A stretch of DNA of 38,619 nt from RGDT01 sp964630925. GTDB taxonomy: Bacteria > Planctomycetota > Planctomycetia > Gemmatales > Gemmataceae. Where the stretch lies: contig CAZVZK010000093.1 in assembly GCA_964630925.1 (NCBI GenBank), positions 1 to 38,619 on the forward strand, read 5' to 3'. Under the pieces are notes generated by a model. That model saw nothing but the letters and a program-made list of their open reading frames with translations. It had not been told where the DNA came from and did not search any database. How positions within the stretch are numbered: position 1 is the first letter of the stretch; every line of letters starts with the position of its first letter. The position numbers and the translations under genes are program-made. This document shows, in pieces, positions 31,925-38,619 of this stretch.

Positions 31925-32980
31925 ATGCCGCCGCCTGACACGACGCACCCCGAGCTGTCCCGCCTGCTCGCTGGCCTCACCGGCGGCCCCGCCGATGGCG
32001 CCCTGTGGCTCATCATCGCCGACTGGCTGGAGGAGCAGGGCCAGACCGAACGCGCCGAGCTGACGCGCCTGACCCGCCGTGCCCCTGAGATGCCACGACG
32101 AAAGGCGCGGTGGGCGGCGGAGGATCGCATCCGCGAGCTGATCGCCGGTGGGGTGCGTCCGTGCGTGATGGAGATCACCAACGGCGTCGGCATGCGCCTC
32201 GCCCTCATCCCCGCCGGCCCCTTCTGGATGGGGTCGCAGCCGGACGAGGAGGGCGACGAGGAAGACGAAGATACGTCGGACGAGGAGCCACGGCACCGCG
32301 TGCGGATCACGCAACCCTTCTGGATGGGGGTCTTCCCCGTCACCCAGGCCGAGTACGAGGCCGTCACCGGCCGCAATCCCAGCCACTTCTCGAAGACGGG
32401 CCGCGGGAAGTCCAAGGTCAAGAAGCTCGACACCTCCACCTTCCCCGTGGAGATGGTGGACTGGGGCGACGCCGTCGCGTTCTGCACGGCACTCTCGGCG
32501 CGTCCGGAGGAGAAGGCCGCCGGACGCAGTTACCGCTTGCCGAGCGAGGCGGAGTGGGAGTACGCATGCCGCGCCGGGCTCGCCTCCGGACGCTTCCACT
32601 TCGGCGGCGAGAAACTCCGCAAGGATCAGGCCAACTGGCGCGACGCCAAACTCGGACGCACCTGCCCCGTGGGGATGTACCTGCCCAACGCCTGGGGACT
32701 GTACGACATGCACGGCAACGTCGATGAGTGGTGCCACGACTGGTACGACCCGACGTATTACGATGGCAGCCCTGCTGCGGACCCGCCCGGCCCCGACGAC
32801 GGCGAGGAGCGTGTCACCCGTGGCGGCACCTGGCGCAGTTTCGAGGCCGGCTGCACCACGGCATGTCGGTACGGCGTGGGCCCTGACGAGAGCGACGACG
32901 CCATCGGCCTCCGTGTCGTCATGACCACGAGCGCCCCGCCGAGGCCGAAGAAGAAGCCGGGCCGGGGAGCCGCCCGATGA
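31925..32980 (+). CDS. TIGR02996-FGE/SUMF1-domain protein (copy 1)
   Basis: The product is 351 aa from ATG 31925 with GGAGGG at 7 nt. The N-terminal TIGR02996 domain (about 8-50, PELSRLLAGLTGGPADGALW and IADWLEEQGQTERAELTRL) is a planctomycete companion domain. The FGE-sulfatase domain (about 82-330) shows MRLALIPAGPFWMGS, FPVTQAEYEAVTG, VDWGDAVAFC, RLPSEAEWEYACRAG, NAWGLYDMHGNVDEW and the C-terminal RGGTWRSFEAGC. In active formylglycine-generating enzymes two cysteines spaced C-x4-C bind copper here; copy 1 keeps only the second (the first position is Ser), so classical sulfatase activation is unlikely. The last ATGA overlaps copy 2. Confidence 0.9.
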   Translation: MPPPDTTHPELSRLLAGLTGGPADGALWLIIADWLEEQGQTERAELTRLTRRAPEMPRRKARWAAEDRIRELIAGGVRPCVMEITNGVGMRLALIPAGPFWMGSQPDEEGDEEDEDTSDEEPRHRVRITQPFWMGVFPVTQAEYEAVTGRNPSHFSKTGRGKSKVKKLDTSTFPVEMVDWGDAVAFCTALSARPEEKAAGRSYRLPSEAEWEYACRAGLASGRFHFGGEKLRKDQANWRDAKLGRTCPVGMYLPNAWGLYDMHGNVDEWCHDWYDPTYYDGSPAADPPGPDDGEERVTRGGTWRSFEAGCTTACRYGVGPDESDDAIGLRVVMTTSAPPRPKKKPGRGAAR

Positions 32981-34224
32981 GCGACGCGCCCCCGGAGCTT
33001 GCCCGGCTGCTCGCCGGCCTACACGACAACCCCGCCGATGGCGCCCTGTGGCTCATCATCGCCGACTGGCTGGAGGAACACGGACAGCCCGAGCGCGCCG
33101 AGCTGACGCGCCTGAACCTGCATCTGCGCGGCATGAAGAAGGGGCGGACACGCACGGAGGCCGAGGGCCGTGTGCGCGAACTGGTCAACGGCGGCGTCCG
33201 CCCCTGCGTGCCGGAGATCACCAACGGCATCGGCATGAGGCTGGTGCTCATCCCGGCGGGGACGTTCTGGATGGGGTCGCCGAAGACCGAGAAGGCGCGA
33301 TCCAGCGACGAAACGCGCCATCAGGTGACGCTGACGCGGCCGTTCTGGCTGGGCGTGTTCCCGGTGACGCAAGCGCAGTACGAGGCCCTGACGGGGAAGC
33401 AGCCGAGCCACTTCTCGCCAATGGGCGAGGGGCATGAGAGCGTCGTCGGCCTGGACACGGGGGCCTTCCCCGTCGAGATGGTTTCGTGGGACGACGCCGT
33501 GGCCTTCTGCCGCGCCCTTTCGTCGCGTCCGGAGGAGCGCGCGGCGGGGCGCGTGTACCGCCTGCCGACAGAGGCCGAGTGGGAGTATGCCTGCCGCGCC
33601 GGCCTCTGGTCGAAGGCGTACCACTTCGGCGACACGCTCCCCGCCGGGGCGAACTTCGCCGAGACCGGGCCGGGCCGCACCTGCGCCTTGGGCTCGACCC
33701 CGAACGCCTGGGGCCTGTCGGACATGCACGGCAACGTCTGGGAGTGGGTCGCCGACTGGTACGGCGAATACCCCGGCGGCCCCCTGACCGACCCGCGTGG
33801 GCGCGAAGATGGCGTACGACGGGTGTACCGCGGCGGCTGCTGGCTCCACGGCGCCCAGCTCTGTCGCTCCGCCTACCGCAGCCTCGACGTGCCGAGCTAC
33901 AGGGCCTCGTGCATCGGCTTCCGCATCGCCTGCGACATCGGCGCTACGTCGGCACCGCGTCGAGCGGCCCGCCGCGCCGCCGCCCCGTCACCGGCAGCAG
34001 GACGGCCGCCGGTGTCGGGTGACGCTGACGCGGCCCTTCCGGATCGGGGTGCATCAGGTGACCCAGGACCAGCACGCGGCGGCCGCCTGGACGTGCGTCC
34101 GCAGGTAGTCGCCGCACGGGCCGCCGCGTTCCGAGAGCCAGTTGTAGGACACGAGCTGCGTCGTGTCATCGCCGGGGCTCTCGCGGATCGCGCCAAGGAA
34201 CGCCTCTGCCTCGCCCCTCCCTGA
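32977..34224 (+). CDS. TIGR02996-FGE/SUMF1-domain protein (copy 2)
   Basis: The product is 415 aa; the ATG overlaps the previous stop (ATGA, 32977-32980). It is a close paralogue of copy 1: TIGR02996 at 5-47, FGE domain about 82-320 with MVSWDDAVAFCRALSSRPEE, RLPTEAEWEYACRAG and NVWEWVADW. The active-site motif is RGGCWLHGAQLC: Cys296 is kept, but the first position is His291. The family normally ends soon after GFRIACD (about 320); here the frame runs on for 95 Ala/Arg-rich residues through what looks like decayed repeat DNA, so the original stop was probably lost. Function unknown; a non-copper FGE-fold role is inferred. Confidence 0.88.
   Translation: MSDAPPELARLLAGLHDNPADGALWLIIADWLEEHGQPERAELTRLNLHLRGMKKGRTRTEAEGRVRELVNGGVRPCVPEITNGIGMRLVLIPAGTFWMGSPKTEKARSSDETRHQVTLTRPFWLGVFPVTQAQYEALTGKQPSHFSPMGEGHESVVGLDTGAFPVEMVSWDDAVAFCRALSSRPEERAAGRVYRLPTEAEWEYACRAGLWSKAYHFGDTLPAGANFAETGPGRTCALGSTPNAWGLSDMHGNVWEWVADWYGEYPGGPLTDPRGREDGVRRVYRGGCWLHGAQLCRSAYRSLDVPSYRASCIGFRIACDIGATSAPRRAARRAAAPSPAAGRPPVSGDADAALPDRGASGDPGPARGGRLDVRPQVVAARAAAFREPVVGHELRRVIAGALADRAKERLCLAPP
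33998..34108 (+). pseudogene. Fragment of a third FGE-domain copy
   Basis: In a frame different from copy 2, DGRRCRVTLTRPFRIGVHQ then VTQDQ matches the early FGE block of copy 2 (ETRHQVTLTRPFWLGVFPV, VTQAQ). It stops at 34106-34108. It is a short relic within the readthrough tail of copy 2. Confidence 0.5.
34057..34209 (-). pseudogene. TIGR02996 domain fragment on the opposite strand
   Basis: The minus-strand frame reads AEAFLGAIRESPGDDTTQLV and SYNWLSERGGPCGDYLRTHV. This matches the TIGR02996 pattern (EAFLxAIxExPxDDxxRLVYADWLEERGD) with several losses (YADW is SYNW). There is no start or following domain. It overlaps the FGE relic and documents a second, inverted, decayed copy of the same domain family. 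Confidence 0.5.
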
Positions 34225-34249
34225 TGACCGGTTCAGCAAGGAGAGCGGA

Positions 34250-34279
34250 CAGGGGCCGTGGGTTCGCCCGCGACCCCTG
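34250..34279. terminator. Hairpin downstream of the DUF4058 gene
   Basis: CAGGGG...CCCCTG with further CG/CG and GGG/CCC pairings and a TTCG-type loop. It lies about 60 bp after the minus-strand stop at 34338. A similar sequence, together with its flank (CCGGCGTC-CTCGCC), stands downstream of the ECF gene. Confidence 0.5.
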
Positions 34280-34337
34280 CCCGTGCATGTCCCGCCCGCG
34301 TGCCGGCGTCGCTCGCCGGCGATGCCCCCCCGCGATG

Positions 34338-35069
34338 TCACGCGATCCACAGGTCGCTGCACGCCTGCTCGTAGCTCCGCTCCAGGTCGAGCGGCACGAC
34401 GAGGCCCTCGGACAGCCAGAGGGGGAGGGTGGGCAACGGCCGGCCCAAGGCCAGGGCGTGCGACCACGCCTCCAACGTCGCCCGCTTCTTCCTCCTCACC
34501 CAGCGGCACGACGCGGCGTAGGTCCCCGGCGGCTCGGGGCCCAGGGTCGGATCCTCATGTCCGACGTGGGCCAACAGCTCGGCGTAGAGGTTGAAGTGCC
34601 GGACGGTCACCAGATCGACGATGCTCACCGCAACGCCCTTGTGGAGCAGTGACGCACACTTGGAGATGAAGACGTTCCGATGCTCAGGACGATCCTTGTT
34701 CGCCGGGCTGACGATCTCGATGGCCGCCACGAGATGACGCTTCCGCCTCACATCGTAAACGTGCACCTCATACTCGTCGGAATCCGGCAGGGTCGTCTCG
34801 ACGGCGATGCTCGGGCGTGGCGGCGCCCAGACCGCCGTCGCCGCCCCACCGCCCCCCTCGTCCGCCGTGGGGAGGGCCGCCTCGTCCTTTTCGAACGCCG
34901 CGACATCGATCTCCAGGTATGGCCCCAGGTGGACACGCGGCTCGGCGACGTAGCCGGCGGGCAACTGCCGGCGGAGCTGCTGCACGATCGTCGCCGGCCA
35001 TTGGCCGTGCAGGCCCTCCCACGAAGTGATGTCGTCGAGTGGCGGGCGGAAGTGATCGCGCAGTGGCAT
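34338..35069 (-). CDS. DUF4058 family protein
   Basis: The product is 243 aa from ATG 35069 with GGAGGG at 6 nt. It begins MPLRDHFRPPLDDITSWEG and shows the DUF4058 pattern: LPAGYVAEPRVHLGPYLEID, a variable insert with poly-Gly, YEVHVYDVRRKRHLVAAIEI, and VSPANKDRPEHRNVFISKCA, with an E-I-V-S-P-x-N-K core resembling the PD-(D/E)XK nuclease-like restriction-endonuclease fold (Glu in AAIEIVSPANK). The C-terminal half is hydrophobic (VAVSIVDLVTVRHFNLYAEL, then PLDLERSYEQACSDLWIA). It is common in cyanobacteria and planctomycetes, and its function is unknown. Confidence 0.9.
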   Translation of the reverse strand: MPLRDHFRPPLDDITSWEGLHGQWPATIVQQLRRQLPAGYVAEPRVHLGPYLEIDVAAFEKDEAALPTADEGGGGAATAVWAPPRPSIAVETTLPDSDEYEVHVYDVRRKRHLVAAIEIVSPANKDRPEHRNVFISKCASLLHKGVAVSIVDLVTVRHFNLYAELLAHVGHEDPTLGPEPPGTYAASCRWVRRKKRATLEAWSHALALGRPLPTLPLWLSEGLVVPLDLERSYEQACSDLWIA

Positions 35070-35145
35070 CGGCGGCCCTCCTTCCCCCGCATTGTACTCG
35101 ATGCGGAGTCATCATGCCTCCTGGCGGGGGTATCGACGATGACGC

Positions 35146-35181
35146 GGGCAGGTGCCGCGAGTTCGCCCCGCGACCCTGCCC
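35146..35181. terminator. Hairpin downstream of the ECF sigma gene
   Basis: GGGCAG and CTGCCC form the outer stem, with CCGCG/CGCGA pairings inside around a TTCG-containing loop. It lies about 27 bp after the ECF stop. It is similar in sequence and flank to the hairpin at 34250-34279. Confidence 0.5.
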
Positions 35182-35207
35182 GCGCCTTCCGCACGCCCCT
35201 GCCGGCG

Positions 35208-37547
35208 TCACTCGCCCGTGATGATGATGCGGGCCGCCGCCTTCTGGTCGATGGCCAGACGCAGGATCACCTCCCGCTCCGCCCGCAGGTCGGACACCTC
35301 GCGCGCCACGCCCAGCCCCTCCGTCACGATGGCCGTCTTCTTCGTCAGGGCGAAGGTCTTCTCCTCGCCACCCACCCCATTCTTCCCTCCGACGATCAGC
35401 GTGATCTTGTTGTTCTTCTCGTCCGTCTCCTTGATGATGCCCCGGTGAGTCGGCCCCTCGGCGTTGACCGCCCCCACCAGACGCTTGCGGTCCGCCGAGG
35501 CCCGCGCGTTCACCACCGTCCCCTCGATCAGGTCCGACAGCTTCCCGGGCCTGCCCTCGACGATCACCTGGGTGTCCTTGCCGACGGTGAAGGTCTGGTC
35601 GTCGCCCTTGCCGCCGATGGTGACCGAGTCGTCCGTGGCATTCCCCCTCACCAGCCCGCGGACGCCGCCGCCGTCCGCCTGGATCACGACGGCCTTCGCC
35701 CCCTTCGGCGAGAGCTGCACCGCCACCTGCGCCCCCGCCGGCAGGTCGGCCAGCTTGCCGTCCTTGCCGTCGATGCTCACCCGAGCGTCCTTCGCCACCT
35801 CGACGGCCTTGTCCTCCGCCGGCTCGTTCTTCGCGGCGACGGTCACGGTCAGCGTCCGCTTCTCGGCGTCCACCTCCTTGAGCGTCCCGCGGATCGTCGC
35901 CCCCTCGGCCTGGATGGCCACGGCCGACTTGCCGTCCAGCGAGAGCAGGAGCCGCACCGGGGCCCCGGCCTTCAGGTCGGCCAACTTCGCCTCCTCGGCC
36001 ACCTTCCCGCCCTTGCCGCCGCCGAACGAGACACGCACGTCCTTCGCCAGGTCGAAGGTCTTCTCGGCGGCCTCGCCGCCCGCCTTGACGGTGACGGTGA
36101 TCGACTTCGCCCCGTCCGCCGTCTTGTACACCCCGGTGACCGTCTGCCCACGCGACCGCACCGAGCCCGCCGCCGTCAGGTCGCCGGACAGCTTCACGGT
36201 GACAGCCGTCCCGGCCTTCAGGTCGGCGAGGGGCACCTCCTTGACCTTCTTCTCGCCCGTGCCGTCCTCGATGGAGACGGCCGCGTCCTCGGCCACTGTG
36301 ATCACCTTGTCCGCCGGCTCGTCCTTCTTCGACGCCATGACGGCCAGGGTGACGGTCCGGGCCTTGGCATCGGCCGCCGTGAGCGTCCCCTCGATCTGCG
36401 GCCCCTCCACGAACACCGAGGCCGCCCTCCCGTCCTTCAGGCTCAGGGTGGCGACGGCCCCGACGGCCACGTCGGCCAGCCTGCCCTCGCGGACGCCCGT
36501 CTTCCTCCCGGTGCCGTCGTCGATCAGGACCTTGGCGTCCTTGGCCACCTCGAACGTCTTCGCCCCCAGCGGCTTGCCGGTGAGGGTGACGGTGTTCTTG
36601 CCTGGGTCCACCGCCGTCACCGTGCCGCTCGCCTCCGCCCTGGGCTTGCCCGCATCGGGCTTGGCCGGCTTGGCGGGTTTGTCGCCCTCCTTCTTGATGG
36701 GCTTGTCGGCCATCGCCCGGTGGGCGAAGTAGCCGCCGCCGAGGCCGAGGACGCACAGGGCCACGAGGGTGGCCGTCAGGGACTTGCATTTCGTGAGGAA
36801 CATGGCTTTCAGCACTCCCGCTGCCAGGGAGGCGGCCGCGAGCGAGGCGGCGCCCGTCGTGACCGCCGTGATCGTGGTTGACATCACCGCCGCCGGCACC
36901 GCCGCCGAGGCCGCCTGCTGGGAGAGCAGCACGGCCAGCACGCCGCCGGAGGCCGCCAGGCCGCGCCGGGCCAGCCGGTCCGCCAGGAGGTCGCGCGCCC
37001 GCGCCAGCCGGCTCGCCACCGTCCCCTCGGGCACGCCCAGATCCCGGGCCGCCTCCTGGCGGGTCTTGCCCTCCAGGTCGCACAGGACGATGACGGCCCG
37101 GTAGTTGTCGGGCAGCCGGCTCAGCTCCTCGTCGAGCAGTGGCCGGAGGTCGGGCCAGATGGCCGGTGTGTCAGCGGCCGGGTCGGGCATCTCGATCACC
37201 TGCCTCTCCCGCCCGTTGCGTTTGGCCAGGGTGGCCCGCGCCTTGAGCGCCGTCTGGTGGGCCACCCCGTACAGCCAGTTGGCGACCATCTCACGCGGCC
37301 AGACCGACCCGGCGCGGCGGACGAGGACGAGGAACGTGGCCTGGAAGGCGTCCTCGGCGTCGTGGTGGTCGAGGACACGGCGGCACACGCCCCACACCAT
37401 CGGACCGTGGCGGCGGACGAGAGCCTCCAGCGCCGCCGCGTCGCCGAGCGTGATGAACGATTCGAGCAGATGCCCGTCGGACGCCGAGTCGCGTGGCAGC
37501 GCCGACGCGAGCCGGTGGATGACCCTGCTGAGCTGGCTGGCCGCCAT
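35208..37547 (-). CDS. ECF sigma factor fused to a membrane-anchored six-repeat domain
   Basis: The product is 779 aa from ATG 37547, with a purine-rich GGAGGGGG site. Residues 20-200 are an ECF sigma factor: region 2 (ALEALVRRHGPMVWGVCRRVL, DAEDAFQATFLVLVRRAG, NWLYGVAHQTALKARA) and region 4 (LSRLPDNYRAVIVLCDLEG, TRQEAARDLGVPEGTVASRL). A hydrophobic stretch about 203-245 and a clear span near 256-272 (SLTATLVALCVLGLGGGYF) anchor the chain. A Lys/Pro linker (281-303) leads to six beta-type repeats of about 70-80 residues (from about 308, 386, 470, 552, 628 and 701), each with a G-x-V/L-T-A-V-D, T-V-T-V, FxVAKDAxV and LADLxxGxxVxL pattern. The sigma domain would face the cytoplasm and the repeats the outside. 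Confidence 0.93.
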   Translation of the reverse strand: MAASQLSRVIHRLASALPRDSASDGHLLESFITLGDAAALEALVRRHGPMVWGVCRRVLDHHDAEDAFQATFLVLVRRAGSVWPREMVANWLYGVAHQTALKARATLAKRNGRERQVIEMPDPAADTPAIWPDLRPLLDEELSRLPDNYRAVIVLCDLEGKTRQEAARDLGVPEGTVASRLARARDLLADRLARRGLAASGGVLAVLLSQQAASAAVPAAVMSTTITAVTTGAASLAAASLAAGVLKAMFLTKCKSLTATLVALCVLGLGGGYFAHRAMADKPIKKEGDKPAKPAKPDAGKPRAEASGTVTAVDPGKNTVTLTGKPLGAKTFEVAKDAKVLIDDGTGRKTGVREGRLADVAVGAVATLSLKDGRAASVFVEGPQIEGTLTAADAKARTVTLAVMASKKDEPADKVITVAEDAAVSIEDGTGEKKVKEVPLADLKAGTAVTVKLSGDLTAAGSVRSRGQTVTGVYKTADGAKSITVTVKAGGEAAEKTFDLAKDVRVSFGGGKGGKVAEEAKLADLKAGAPVRLLLSLDGKSAVAIQAEGATIRGTLKEVDAEKRTLTVTVAAKNEPAEDKAVEVAKDARVSIDGKDGKLADLPAGAQVAVQLSPKGAKAVVIQADGGGVRGLVRGNATDDSVTIGGKGDDQTFTVGKDTQVIVEGRPGKLSDLIEGTVVNARASADRKRLVGAVNAEGPTHRGIIKETDEKNNKITLIVGGKNGVGGEEKTFALTKKTAIVTEGLGVAREVSDLRAEREVILRLAIDQKAAARIIITGE

Positions 37548-37574
37548 CGCGCCCCCTCCTGCCTCCTCCCTTTC

Positions 37575-37873
37575 ATTACCGTATCGGGGGCGGGTTGATC
37601 CGCGAATCTTGCCAAACGCCTCCCGCGCGAAGAACCGGCCTCCGGGCTGGTTGAACTGCTCGCCCGCGCGGCGCCCGCCCTTGAACATCCACCAGTGCAG
37701 CCCCGATCCTTCCCCAACCAACAACCAACGGCGTCAACTTCTGCAGCTCCTGCTCCAGCGGCGCAACCCCTGGCCAGGTCGACCTGGAGTTGGACGTCCG
37801 GCCAGAACAGCTCGGACACGAGCGCGAGGCTGTCCAGCGCCTCCTTTTCTGGGCCGTCCCACTCCTCCCTCAC
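37575..37873 (-). pseudogene. Probable frameshifted small gene
   Basis: Between the ECF start and the pRiA4b-like gene, protein-like segments occur in successive frames on the minus strand: EEWDGPEKEALDSLALVSEL and LFWPDVQLQVDL (from GTG 37873), then GVAPLEQELQKLTPLVVG, then GSGLHWWMFKGGRRAGEQF with FARE. They are collinear and could be rejoined by two single-base changes. No family is recognised. This suggests a recently decayed gene or assembly errors. Confidence 0.32.
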
Positions 37874-37909
37874 TTCCCTGCCGGCGCCTTCATCGTTCGC
37901 TCGGGCGGA

Positions 37910-38578
37910 TCAGTCCCCGGTGTAACCGCAGACACCCACGCGGGGGGAGTTGACCACGGGCAACACCCCCTCCTCCTTGTTCTCAATACACTCGTCGCAG
38001 TACCAGCCGTAGCCGTTGAAGACATCCACCCACACGGCGGGCCTCGTCTTGCACTGCTCGCAGCGGACCTGCGGTTGCTCGTTGCGGGCCAGCAACCTGA
38101 CCTCATCTTTCGAGGCCGATCCATCGCGCTCCCCGACCACCCGCAGGGCCAGGTGCGTCGTGCTGCCGAAGTCGTAGTCGTGGGTGAACTTCAAACCCTT
38201 ACGCAGCACCCGCCCGATGGGCACGTCCATGCTCCGCTCCTCCCAGGGAGGCGCGAACAGGAGGTCGCCTGCCTCCGCGGCGGTCTCCACCGAGTATTGC
38301 GTCGCCCCGATCTTGAAGGCGCTCAGGTGGCCGCAACACTCCAACCAGATGTCGCGCAGGAATGTATCGAGGTCGCGCAAGGTCGCCTCGGCGGGCATCT
38401 CCACCTGGAACCAATACTCCGGATTGTACTTGCCCTCCGCGAGTATCTGCAACAAGTGGGACCTCTTCGGCGGCTTGCTCCCCGTCGCCTCCTCCTCGTG
38501 AGCCGCGAGGCACGCCGGCAGGTGACGGGTCATGCCCCGTTTGCTGACCACGCCCTTGCAAATCTGGGCATGGTTCAA
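37910..38578 (-). CDS. pRiA4b ORF-3-like protein with zinc-binding motifs
   Basis: About 222 aa as far as the first usable start (TTG 38578); the frame stays open to the window edge, so the true start may lie outside. The central domain (about 50-170) matches the plasmid pRiA4b ORF-3-like fold: YWFQVEMPAEATLRDLDTFL, IWLECCGHLSAFKIG, VETAAEAGDLLF and FTHDYDFGSTTHLALRV. The N-terminus (ICKGVVSKRGMTRHLPACLAAH) looks like a C2H2-type zinc finger, and the C-terminus has CEQC and CDEC pairs for a second zinc site. The fold is found in mobile-element and chromosomal contexts. DNA or protein binding is inferred. It is followed by a degraded reading frame. Confidence 0.82.
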   Translation of the reverse strand: MNHAQICKGVVSKRGMTRHLPACLAAHEEEATGSKPPKRSHLLQILAEGKYNPEYWFQVEMPAEATLRDLDTFLRDIWLECCGHLSAFKIGATQYSVETAAEAGDLLFAPPWEERSMDVPIGRVLRKGLKFTHDYDFGSTTHLALRVVGERDGSASKDEVRLLARNEQPQVRCEQCKTRPAVWVDVFNGYGWYCDECIENKEEGVLPVVNSPRVGVCGYTGD

Positions 38579-38619
38579 AAGGGGTCGTTTCCGGGTAACA
38601 GCGGGGTGGGGTGGCGCGA

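Noticed and set aside
34338..35069. DUF4058 as an active nuclease or defence gene.
   Set aside because: Only an E-x-x-x-x-x-N-K resemblance is seen; the rest of a PD-(D/E)XK site is not clear and no defence partner is adjacent.

Overview
The window is about 38.6 kb of GC-rich bacterial chromosome. The gene set points to a planctomycete, most likely of the Gemmata/Gemmataceae type. The indicators are TIGR02996 domains, a DUF1501 protein with a Tat signal, FG-GAP/VCBS and STN-type secreted proteins, PknB-like kinases with unusual extra domains, an ECF sigma factor fused to a membrane-anchored repeat region, and proline-rich secreted proteins. There are no rRNA or tRNA genes, CRISPR arrays or phage genes. 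Most genes are on the minus strand.

Region by region. 1-2.2 kb: the end of a plus-strand gene, a large terminator hairpin, a proline-rich secreted protein and a zinc metallopeptidase. 2.3-3.8 kb: a frameshifted secreted STN-domain gene, a 3' gene remnant, and an IS200-like/REP-associated Y1 transposase framed by perfect 62-bp inverted repeats. 3.8-7.4 kb: pheA and dnaK, divergently oriented. 7.4-10.6 kb: a small beta-rich protein, a membrane Ser/Thr kinase and a NhaR-like LysR regulator. 10.7-12.1 kb: two short-form HPF paralogues flanking an AcpH-type gene. 12.1-18.9 kb: a large inverted repeat, an FG-GAP protein, an NCIAW-motif secreted protein, an R2K/DUF4343 ATP-grasp, YceH (DUF480), pgi and a homocysteine S-methyltransferase-like gene. 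18.9-25.2 kb: small membrane proteins, a GNAT, gene debris, a CocE/NonD hydrolase and an HDOD-kinase fusion. 25.2-29.9 kb: a compact minus-strand run of DUF1501, thioredoxin-TPR, DUF1877, ABC ATPase and FtsX/MacB permease. 30.1-31.7 kb: a small coiled-coil protein and an ArsB/NhaD/SLC13-type permease. 31.9-34.2 kb: two translationally coupled TIGR02996-FGE genes with fragments of further copies. 34.3-38.6 kb: a DUF4058 gene, the ECF sigma fusion, a probable decayed gene and a pRiA4b ORF-3-like zinc protein.

Housekeeping metabolism (pheA, pgi, homocysteine methyltransferase) and stress genes (dnaK, HPF pair, thioredoxin-TPR) are interspersed with signalling fusions: the membrane kinase, the HDOD-kinase and the ECF sigma factor tethered to a six-repeat domain. 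The spacers are rich in long hairpins. Several convergent gene pairs are separated by stem-loops that nearly fill the gap, and short-period tandem repeats recur. No single coherent new defence or biosynthetic system is evident. The best candidates for new biology are the membrane-tethered ECF sigma factor with its repeat domain, the HDOD-kinase fusion, and the tandem TIGR02996-FGE genes that lack one of the two copper-binding cysteines.
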